Assembly: GCA_021736505.1 (NCBI GenBank)
Contig: JAIPFU010000060.1
Location: forward strand, 1-9,193
Length of the DNA stretch: 9,193 bases
Source: Spirochaetia bacterium
Lineage (GTDB): Bacteria; Spirochaetota; Spirochaetia; PWKH01
Reading direction: 5' to 3'
Every line of letters begins with the position of its first letter. Position 1 is the first letter of the stretch. The notes under the pieces were generated by a model that did no database searches, was not told the origin of the DNA, and worked only from the letters and a program-made list of their open reading frames with translations. Of this stretch, positions 1-5,222 are shown piece by piece. A program made the position numbers and the translations under genes.

Positions 1-200
1 GCTTAACCCATCAAGATAATGTTTCCAGCGATCGTGTCCTGGTCGGTGTAAGCTCCGCCAATTCAGCGATGGAGAAGGCTTTGCAGGCAGATGTTCGAGA
101 ACCTGCATCCGACTTCAAACCTAATACCAAATCGGTTGTGACTGAAGGTCTCTCCGAATTCAATGATACACAAGTGGTACAAGCCATTGTAAGAGACTAG
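1..200 (+). CDS. 3' fragment of an unidentified protein gene
   Basis: Reading from base 3, one frame stays open for 65 codons and stops at TAG 198-200, while the other two forward frames stop within the first 20 bases. The peptide begins LTHQDNVSSDRVLVGVSSAN and ends TQVVQAIVRD. It is mixed in composition, mostly polar, with no membrane segment and no motif I recognise. If real, it is the C-terminus of a gene starting left of the window and running towards the transporter operon. In the same frame after the TAG there are a further 24 open codons (201-272), containing KLSKKEIEQIGFSYGDLMAI, before another stop. This could mean a decayed longer gene with a nonsense mutation. An open run of 65 codons can arise by chance, so the call is tentative. 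Confidence 0.35.
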   Translation, partial: LTHQDNVSSDRVLVGVSSANSAMEKALQADVREPASDFKPNTKSVVTEGLSEFNDTQVVQAIVRD

Positions 201-259
201 GAAAAATGCATCAAACTGAGCAAGAAGGAAATTGAACAGATCGGATTCTCATATGGTGA

Positions 260-289
260 TCTCATGGCAATCTAGCGGTTGCCATGAGA
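260..289. repeat. Perfect 11-bp inverted repeat with 8-nt loop
   Basis: TCTCATGGCAA (260-270) and TTGCCATGAGA (279-289) are exact reverse complements around the loop TCTAGCGG. It lies 60 nt after the stop of the left-edge open frame and would form a stable hairpin in RNA from either strand. Neither side has a run of T, so it is not a standard intrinsic terminator. It could be an atypical terminator for the left-edge gene, a protein-binding site or a remnant of a mobile element end. Confidence 0.7.
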
Positions 290-375
290 CGCTAAAACTC
301 GAACGAGCTGCAAGATGGATGGAACTAAGTTGACGGAGAGGAGATCTTTTTCATTTCCAATCTAGGTCTGGGTCT

Positions 376-711
376 GTGAGCATGCAAGGTGAAGTTCAAC
401 ACAATGCATGTTCATCAGCCCTTAGCTCTCTTAGCTCTCGTCCAGAGAGAATACCCGAAGGCAGCAGTGTCCCCGACTCAAGTAAATCAGGCGTATATGG
501 ATATTTCTTCCATGCTCGGGTTGCCGAAACTGAAACAGAAAAAAACCATGTACATGAGTTTCATAATGAAGATATCGGAAACATACCTTCAAATTTTGCA
601 ACAGAGATAGTTCTGCCGCATGAAACGATATACATGTACACGGTTAGGGCAATGGTTCTGAATTGCAGTAACAAAACCTTTTACACTATTTTAGACTTAA
701 TTGATAACTGA
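376..711 (+). other. Weak small ORFs, coding status doubtful
   Basis: Two overlapping forward ORFs compete here. One starts at GTG 376 and gives 111 residues with a serine-rich N-terminus; the other starts at GTG 389 and gives 73 residues (to 610). Neither has a convincing ribosome binding site and neither matches a family I know. The 73-residue peptide is the more protein-like, with a hydrophobic start (QPLALLALVQREYPKAAVSP) and a basic C-terminal half. Both include an exact 9-bp tandem repeat at 421-438. They could be a small accessory gene, a frameshifted remnant or chance. Confidence 0.15.
421..438. repeat. 9-bp tandem repeat, two exact copies
   Basis: CTTAGCTCT occurs twice in succession (421-429 and 430-438). 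The unit is a multiple of three, so it would not break either small ORF crossing it. In the 389-610 frame it encodes LAL-LAL. Confidence 0.75.
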
Positions 712-744
712 ATATCTACCTGATCCTAAAATCCCTCATTATTG

Positions 745-820
745 CTTACTCTATTTTACTTTCCACAGTTTTTCTTGTTTTCCTTACTCTTACTCACAAT
801 CCTTACTCTTTTCTTACTCT
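745..820. repeat. Five CTTACTC motifs in a pyrimidine-rich tract
   Basis: CTTACTC occurs at 745, 783, 789, 802 and 813, mostly followed by T, in a stretch where the plus strand is largely C and T. The permease transcript would therefore carry a purine-rich 3' untranslated region with repeated GAGTAAG. Spacing is irregular (38, 6, 13 and 11 nt), unlike CRISPR or an iteron array. Function is unknown; it may be low-complexity slippage sequence. Confidence 0.65.
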
Positions 821-822
821 TT

Positions 823-871
823 CTTAAATGCCAAATAAGAATTAAATACCGACTTAAGACTTAAATACCGA
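823..871 (-). repeat. 19-bp tandem repeat over the permease stop
   Basis: Read on the minus strand, TCGGTATTTAA begins at 871 and again at 852, and a degenerate TGGCATTTAAG begins at 833. The period is exactly 19 bp for three units. The first two cores are identical over 11 bp; the third has two changes in that core. The TAA inside the first unit is the permease stop codon (863-861). The repeat continues into the non-coding side, so extra units do not alter the protein. Confidence 0.75.
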
Positions 872-2060
872 GCCCTGCTTTTCTGCGTGTATAAATATCA
901 TACAGTACAGCAAACAGCAGAACCAGCGCTTTTACCACATACTGCCAGTCTGCACCAATATTCATCAGAGACATACCATTATTGATAACCCCCATAACCA
1001 GTCCGCCGGTTATGGCGCCTATAATCGTACCGATACCCCCGGAAGCTGAAGCCCCGCCGATAAAACAGGCCGCTATGGCATCAAGTTCAAAAAGGTTCCC
1101 CGCTTGTGGAAGTGCTGAATTCATATAACCGGTAAAAACCAATCCCGCAAGACCGCTTAGACCTCCCATAATCACGTGAACAATAAATATCACCCGTTCT
1201 GAATCAATTCCCGAAAGTTTAGCTGACTTTGCATTTCCCCCGACAGCATAAATATATCTGCCGATGACTGTTTTATTGGTGATGAATACAAATATTGCAA
1301 CCACAACACCTAATACAACTACAACCGTAGGAATTCCGCGATAATCGGCAAACTTCCAGGACAGCAGCGCAATAAGCAGCGTCACCATACTAATTTTAAG
1401 GATGAAGAACGGTATAGGTAGTAAATCAAATGCATTTTTTCGCTTATTCCGTCGTATCCTCAGAGAAAAAAGAATATAGAGAACAATAATTATCGCCCCT
1501 ACAAGCAGAGCAAGTACATGAATTCCCCCAATTTCGAGGGATTCCATAGTTATTGAACCAGAAGTGATCTGCTTGAATTTGTCATCGGCAAGGGAGATAG
1601 GGCTGACATTGGTGATGATGTACGTCAGTCCTCGGAACAGCAGCATCCCCGCCAGGGTGACGATAAATGCAGGGATATGGGCATAAGCAACCCAGAAGCC
1701 CTGGTATACACCAATCAGCAACCCGGCTATCACCGTAAGTATCAACGTAAGAACCAAGCCCATACCGGTGTTATACAGCATGGCGCTGATTGCCCCAGTG
1801 AACGCACAGAGGGAGCCGACTGACAGGTCAATATTCCCAATAATGATAATCAGCACCATTCCCACTGCTAGAATGAGAATATAACTGTTCTGAATAAAAA
1901 TGTTCGTAATATTCCGGGATGAAAAATTCACTCCCCCGGTTAAAATAGAGAAGACAATAAAAATAAGCGCAAGCATTATGAACATCGAATATTTTCTTGT
2001 GTTCGCCTTGGCTACTTGAAAAATAGATTCTTTCTGATTTTCTTTCTTTGTGTCAATCAT
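861..2060 (-). CDS. gguB: Multiple-monosaccharide ABC transporter permease (GguB/XylH-like)
   Basis: Inner-membrane permease of a CUT2 sugar ABC importer, 399 residues. It has a short charged N-terminus (1-24) followed by many hydrophobic segments. Family motifs are clear: GNIDLSVGS at 75-83, the cytoplasmic coupling segment GGNAKSAKLSGI at 274-285, and the region from ELDAIAA at 325 to GGIGT at 344. A charged loop around 201-209 (RIRRNKRKN) plus extra membrane segments make it longer than ribose permeases (about 320) and the usual size for XylH/GguB (about 390-400). The ATG at 2060 is preceded by AGGAG with 8 nt spacing (2073-2069). It is the last gene of the operon, 80 nt after the ATPase gene, and its start overlaps the stop of a 12-codon leader ORF. 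It should pair with the ATPase encoded upstream to move pentoses or hexoses delivered by the ChvE-like protein. The exact sugar cannot be read from the permease. Confidence 0.93.
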   Translation of the reverse strand: MIDTKKENQKESIFQVAKANTRKYSMFIMLALIFIVFSILTGGVNFSSRNITNIFIQNSYILILAVGMVLIIIIGNIDLSVGSLCAFTGAISAMLYNTGMGLVLTLILTVIAGLLIGVYQGFWVAYAHIPAFIVTLAGMLLFRGLTYIITNVSPISLADDKFKQITSGSITMESLEIGGIHVLALLVGAIIIVLYILFSLRIRRNKRKNAFDLLPIPFFILKISMVTLLIALLSWKFADYRGIPTVVVVLGVVVAIFVFITNKTVIGRYIYAVGGNAKSAKLSGIDSERVIFIVHVIMGGLSGLAGLVFTGYMNSALPQAGNLFELDAIAACFIGGASASGGIGTIIGAITGGLVMGVINNGMSLMNIGADWQYVVKALVLLFAVLYDIYTRRKAGLGI

Positions 2061-2095
2061 CCATGATACTCCTGCTGTTCATCCAAATAATACAT
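2057..2095 (-). CDS. Possible 12-codon leader ORF coupled to the permease
   Basis: In the gap between the ATPase and permease genes, ATG at 2095 follows a strong ribosome binding site, AGAGGTGG (2106-2099). It opens a 12-codon frame reading MYYLDEQQEYHG and stops at TGA 2059-2057. That stop overlaps the permease ATG (2060-2058) as ATGA, the classic arrangement for translational coupling. The permease also has its own AGGAG inside this ORF. I infer that translation of the short ORF could deliver ribosomes to the permease start or open the RNA there. It may instead be chance, or the old start of a longer permease leader. Confidence 0.4.
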   Translation of the reverse strand: MYYLDEQQEYHG

Positions 2096-2109
2096 TCACC
2101 ACCTCTATG

Positions 2110-2134
2110 TGTGCAGTTATGTACAAGCTGCACA
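2110..2134 (-). repeat. Intercistronic inverted repeat
   Basis: On the transcribed strand TGTGCAG and CTGCACA form a 7-bp stem around an 11-nt loop. It lies just after the ATPase stop and 4 nt before the ribosome binding site of the 12-codon leader ORF. No T run follows, so it is not a terminator. It could protect the message or tune permease translation. Confidence 0.55.
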
Positions 2135-2140
2135 GGCGAT

Positions 2141-3661
2141 TCAGATCAATGCCATATGCATAATTTTTTCCTGAGTTGCTTCCTTCTGTTCCAGCACCCC
2201 TTTTATTCTCCCTTCATTCATTACATAGATCCTGTCTGCCATGCCGATAGCCTCAGGCAGCTCAGAAGAGACCATGATAATGCTCTTTCCCTGACTGGCT
2301 AGCTCATTCAGTATTGTATAAATCTCATACTTGGCTCCGACATCTATCCCCCTAGTTGGTTCATCAACTACAAATATTTCCGGGCTCGCCAGAAGGCACC
2401 TGCTGAGAACCACTTTCTGCTGATTCCCGCCGCTTAAGTTCTGCACCAGCTGGTTTATTGAAGGTGTTTTTATATTCAGGGATTTCCGATACTCTTCAGC
2501 TGCACGAATTTCTTTGTAGGAGTCGAGCACTCCCAAATGGGATAACTGGTTAAGGCTTGAATTAGTAATATTCGTTTTTACATCCTGAATGAGGATGAGT
2601 CCGAGTTCCTTCCTATCCTCTGAAACGTAACCAAGTCCTTTACGTATGGCATCCCGTGGGGAACTGAATGATATTTTTTCCCCTTCCAAATAGATCTCCC
2701 CTTCAGACAAGGATCCATAGGATTTACCGAAAATACTCATCATTAATTCTGTGCGACCGGCACCCATAGGTCCGCAGAAAGCTAGGATCTCTCCTTTCTT
2801 GAGGAAAAAGGATGCATTATCCACTACTTTCAAGCTGTGGTACTCCGGGTGATAGACATTCCAGTTTTTTACCTCAAAAACTTTTTCTCCAATCTTGGGA
2901 GTTTTCTCTGGATACATGTGTTTCATGTCCCTGCCGACCATCCCCTTAATGATCATGGCCTTCGTCACTTTTTCCTCACGGGTATCATAGGAGATGATGG
3001 ACTCCCCATCCCTGAGCACCGTTATGGAATCCCCTATTTTCAGTACTTCATCCAATTTATGGGAAATCATGATGCAGGTAAGTCCCTCTTTTTTCAGCTC
3101 GAGGATTAGATCCAGAAGCTTTTCACTCTCATCGTCATTAAGTGATGATGTCGGTTCATCGAGAATGAGGAGTTCCGCTTTTTTTGACAAAGCCCGGGCA
3201 ATTTCAACAAGCTGCTGCTTCCCGACTCCCATTTTACTAACGATGGTTTTTGGATTTTCCTGCAGTCCGACGCGCTTGAGATAGGGCAGAGATTCTTTCC
3301 TGAGTTCATCCCAGTTAAATACACCGAAACGTGGTCTTTTATGCCCTAAAAAGAGGTTTTCGTAGATTGAAAGATAGGGGCTGAGGGCAAGTTCCTGGTG
3401 TATCACCGTAAGACAATCTTTTTCGCTGTCTCGGATACTTTTATAGTGGGTCTCTTGCCCATGCACCAGAACCTTGCCTTCATAATCTCCCTTTGGGTAG
3501 ACCCCACTGATAACTCCCACCAGGGTTGATTTACCGGCACCGTTTTCCCCGCAGAGACAATGGATTTCACCTTTTCTCACTTTGAAATCTACATCATGAA
3601 GTGCCCTTACCCCGGGAAATTCCTTTGTGATCTTCTGTACTTCCAGAATGTATTCGCTCAC
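2141..3661 (-). CDS. gguA: Sugar ABC transporter ATP-binding protein (GguA/MglA/XylG-like)
   Basis: Cytoplasmic energy subunit of the CUT2 importer, 506 residues, two ABC domains in tandem as usual for this family (about 500). Domain 1 has Walker A GENGAGKST at 38-46, Q-loop Q89, a degenerate signature MGVGKQQ at 144-150, Walker B LLILDEP at 164-170 and switch H201. Domain 2 has Walker A GPMGAGRTE at 297-305 with R in place of the catalytic K, signature LSGGNQQK at 409-416, Walker B VVDEPTRGID at 431-440, and S466 where the switch His would be. Degeneracy of the second site is normal in this family, so one site probably does most of the hydrolysis. SGGNQQK is diagnostic for CUT2. The start is GTG at 3661, chosen because AGGA (3672-3669) lies 7 nt upstream and the peptide SEYILEVQKITKEFPGV aligns with family N-termini. 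It sits between the binding-protein and permease genes. Confidence 0.95.
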   Translation of the reverse strand: MSEYILEVQKITKEFPGVRALHDVDFKVRKGEIHCLCGENGAGKSTLVGVISGVYPKGDYEGKVLVHGQETHYKSIRDSEKDCLTVIHQELALSPYLSIYENLFLGHKRPRFGVFNWDELRKESLPYLKRVGLQENPKTIVSKMGVGKQQLVEIARALSKKAELLILDEPTSSLNDDESEKLLDLILELKKEGLTCIMISHKLDEVLKIGDSITVLRDGESIISYDTREEKVTKAMIIKGMVGRDMKHMYPEKTPKIGEKVFEVKNWNVYHPEYHSLKVVDNASFFLKKGEILAFCGPMGAGRTELMMSIFGKSYGSLSEGEIYLEGEKISFSSPRDAIRKGLGYVSEDRKELGLILIQDVKTNITNSSLNQLSHLGVLDSYKEIRAAEEYRKSLNIKTPSINQLVQNLSGGNQQKVVLSRCLLASPEIFVVDEPTRGIDVGAKYEIYTILNELASQGKSIIMVSSELPEAIGMADRIYVMNEGRIKGVLEQKEATQEKIMHMALI

Positions 3662-3672
3662 TGTTTCATCCT
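3658..3672 (-). promoter_or_regulatory. Ribosome binding site and 3-codon ORF overlapping the GTG start
   Basis: AGGA at 3672-3669 is the ribosome binding site deciding the GTG start at 3661. The same bases contain ATG AAA CAG TGA (3669-3658), a 3-codon ORF whose stop overlaps the GTG as GTGA. Its own ATG has no separate binding site upstream, so it is probably incidental. Confidence 0.4.
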
Positions 3673-3720
3673 ATTATCTTGATACGCCTTAAGGTTTTTA
3701 CTTTGTATTACACTGAAACA

Positions 3721-3755
3721 GGATGGGAAAGATGCTCTTCAGCACTCCCCCATCC
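3721..3755 (-). promoter_or_regulatory. Intercistronic stem-loop after the binding-protein gene
   Basis: On the transcribed strand, GGATGGG and CCCATCC form a 7-bp base. Inside, GGAGTGCT pairs with AGCATCTTT through TGCT/AGCA, plus A-T, G-C and G-T pairs with one bulge, closing on a GAAG loop. It begins 44 nt after the stop of the binding-protein gene and 60 nt before the ATPase GTG. It is followed only by TGTTTC, a poor U tract. In comparable operons such hairpins stabilise the upstream message or partly stop transcription, giving far more binding protein than membrane components. I infer that role here. Confidence 0.65.
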
Positions 3756-3798
3756 AAATTTTTTACATCTTACTAACGAAGCAGCCGAATAAGCAATT

Positions 3799-4893
3799 TT
3801 ACTTCAGATCGTCCGCTGAATAATAACCGCTGTCCAGCATAATTTCTTTGTAATTATCTTTTGTGACATTAACCGGTTCAAGCAGATATGATTTAACGAC
3901 TTTCTTGCCCGTATCATAAGTTTCATCATCCAATCTGGCACCGGAAATCTGAGGATCTTCACCCTTTAATAAAGCATCGGCCAGCTTAATTGCTGCTGCA
4001 GCCAGGTTACGGGTGTCCTTGAATACCGTCATGTGCTGTTTCCCATCCCGAATAAACTGAATTGAAGCAACCTCACCATCCTGGCCGGTAACTACAGGAA
4101 GTTTAGACACGGTGTTATACTTTGCATCCGTTGAAAGCGCTTCGATGATTGCGCGTGCTAAAGTGTCATTAGGTGCAAGAACTGCATCTAAAACAACATT
4201 TTTTGCATCGTTGTTCAGCAGATTCTCCATCCGTGCTTTAGCAAGGTCTGCTCTCCAGTTTTCCGTGGCGATTTTGGTAAAATCAGCGCTGGATGATTCA
4301 AGAGGAGCCGGTCCTACGATTTCCAGAACGCCCTTTTCCGCGTAAGGTCTCAGAACTGACATGGCACCGTCAAAAAAGAAATTGGCATTGTTGTCAGTGG
4401 GGGATCCTGCAAACAGGGTTATGACTTTGGGATCGGAGGAAGATGCTTCGGGGAGGTTCAGAGCTTCTTCGATTGCTTTTCCCTGAAACTGTCCAACCTT
4501 GAAGTTGTCAAAAGTGATGTAGTAGTCATAATCATCGGAGCCGGTAATCAGGCGGTCATACGCAATAACGATAACGCCCTCTTCAGCGGCATCACTTACT
4601 ACGGAAACAACTCCTTCATTGATGGAACCGACTATCAGAAGATCAGCACCTTTGGTGATAAAATCTTCAATCTGACGGTTCTGCTTACTTTGATCAGCGT
4701 CACCATAGGTAACTTCGGCGTTATATCCCATGTCTTGAGCATCCTCAAGCAGGGCTGCTCCATCTCTCTGCCATCTTTCCACGTGCGTCTCGGGCATTGC
4801 CAGTCCGATATCCAGCTGTTCACTTTGAGCCTGCGCAAAAAGCGATCCCATGACTACAGCCATTACGAGGCAGATCACTACTAATTTTTTCAT
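3799..4893 (-). CDS. chvE: Periplasmic multiple-monosaccharide-binding protein (ChvE-like)
   Basis: Sugar receptor of the ABC importer, 364 residues, close to ChvE length (about 354). Residues 1 to about 20-23 form a type I signal peptide (KK, hydrophobic core, ending SLFAQA) with no lipobox cysteine, so the mature protein should be soluble in the periplasm. The type I periplasmic-binding fold is clear. Residues at the sugar-contacting positions of the XylF/ChvE family are present: R40-W41, D113-R114 (AYDR), N168-N169 (DNN), W213, N242-D243, D272 (GQD) and K292. The C-terminus, from SYLLEPVNVTKDNYKE at 335-350 to SGYYSADDLK, resembles ChvE more than XylF. ChvE-type proteins bind several aldoses, such as glucose, galactose, arabinose and xylose, so I do not assign one sugar. 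The ATG at 4893 is preceded by AAAGGAG with about 5 nt spacing. It is the first gene of the transporter operon behind a TATAAT box. Confidence 0.94.
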   Translation of the reverse strand: MKKLVVICLVMAVVMGSLFAQAQSEQLDIGLAMPETHVERWQRDGAALLEDAQDMGYNAEVTYGDADQSKQNRQIEDFITKGADLLIVGSINEGVVSVVSDAAEEGVIVIAYDRLITGSDDYDYYITFDNFKVGQFQGKAIEEALNLPEASSSDPKVITLFAGSPTDNNANFFFDGAMSVLRPYAEKGVLEIVGPAPLESSSADFTKIATENWRADLAKARMENLLNNDAKNVVLDAVLAPNDTLARAIIEALSTDAKYNTVSKLPVVTGQDGEVASIQFIRDGKQHMTVFKDTRNLAAAAIKLADALLKGEDPQISGARLDDETYDTGKKVVKSYLLEPVNVTKDNYKEIMLDSGYYSADDLK

Positions 4894-4931
4894 AATTTCT
4901 CCTTTTGATAATGTGATTTTTATTTACTCTC

Positions 4932-4937
4932 ATTATA
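4932..4937 (-). promoter_or_regulatory. chvE: Putative -10 box of the transporter operon
   Basis: The minus strand reads TATAAT at 4937-4932, a perfect sigma-70 -10 box, about 40 nt before the start codon of the binding-protein gene. No good -35 exists at 16-18 bp: the candidates are TTTCGG and TTCGGT. A strong -10 with a poor -35 is typical of activator-dependent promoters. That would suit control by the AraC-type response regulator encoded just upstream. Confidence 0.6.
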
Positions 4938-4938
4938 G

Positions 4939-4987
4939 GTGCGTTTTTCACATCACCGAAAGAAGAGGATTTTATGAGATGTCGCAC
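4939..4987. promoter_or_regulatory. Two-part inverted repeat, candidate activator site
   Basis: Immediately upstream of the -10 box, GTGCG (4939-4943) pairs as a dyad with CGCAC (4983-4987), and ACATC (4950-4954) with GATGT (4978-4982). The right arms abut while the left arms are separated by TTTTTC, so the dyad is imperfect in spacing. It spans the missing -35 and beyond, where a class II activator binds. Assignment to the neighbouring response regulator is inference. Confidence 0.35.
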
Positions 4988-5186
4988 TATCTTTATCTAG
5001 GGTAAGCACTCTGCGTACACATAAGTATATTTTTGATGTCATTTTTATCCAGACATGCAGAATCCACCCCACCCAAGCTCTCGCAATTACCCATCATGGT
5101 CCCTCATGGCTCATCAATAACCTCGCACTCTTCATTGATCACTCACCCTGGACTTTTCCATCAGCACCCTAATCTTCCTCCCCTTC

Positions 5187-5222
5187 TCTAAGATAATTTT
5201 CTAAGATCATTCTCCAAGATCA
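5187..5222 (-). repeat. 13-bp tandem repeat over the lipoprotein gene stop
   Basis: On the plus strand TCTAAGAT begins at 5187 and 5200, and TCCAAGAT at 5213, giving an exact 13-bp period for three units. The full units differ at a few positions. The lipoprotein stop (TGA, 5209-5207) lies within the array. Because 13 is not a multiple of three, gain or loss of a unit upstream of the stop would change the C-terminus. Confidence 0.75.

Larger units (their letters stand above)
201..860. other. Intergenic region with no recognised gene
   Basis: This stretch lies between the left-edge open fragment and the 3' end of the permease gene. It contains an 11-bp inverted repeat (260-289), two weak small ORFs (376-711), a pyrimidine-rich tract with repeated CTTACTC (745-820) and tandem repeats reaching into the permease stop (823-871). 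I found no GC-rich hairpin followed by a T run that would end the transporter transcript, and no convincing gene on the minus strand. Confidence 0.6.
4894..5206. other. Promoter-bearing gap between sensor and transporter cassettes
   Basis: This 313-nt gap holds no credible gene. It contains the ribosome binding site, the -10 box and a candidate operator for the transporter genes. Further upstream there are two direct TCATGG motifs 10 bp apart (5094 and 5104), an inverted repeat ATCAAT/ATTGAT with 21 bp between arm centres (5113-5139), and the end of a 13-bp tandem repeat. From about 5050 to 5186 the plus strand is pyrimidine-rich. I see no clear intrinsic terminator for the lipoprotein gene, so some readthrough into the transporter genes is possible. 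Confidence 0.6.

Noticed and set aside
1..289. Integron attC site, suggested by GCTTAAC at the left edge and the nearby dyad
   Set aside because: GCTTAAC fits the RYYYAAC half-site pattern, but I found no matching GTTRRRY partner in a proper attC layout.
745..871. CRISPR-like array
   Set aside because: The repeats are only 7-19 bp, with irregular or no spacers and no cas genes in the window.
2141..3661. Arginine in the second Walker A motif and missing second switch histidine as a novelty
   Set aside because: Degeneracy of the second nucleotide site is common in CUT2 sugar ATPases such as MglA, RbsA and XylG.
3661..3721. CTGTTTCA and TGAAACAG inverted pair
   Set aside because: Eight-base arms 45 nt apart in an A/T-rich gap, with no further pairing; weak and probably chance.
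3721..3768. Plus-strand intrinsic terminator (hairpin then a T run)
   Set aside because: The hairpin is followed on the plus strand by AAATTTTTT, but no plus-strand gene lies anywhere near it, so a terminator role in that direction has no substrate.
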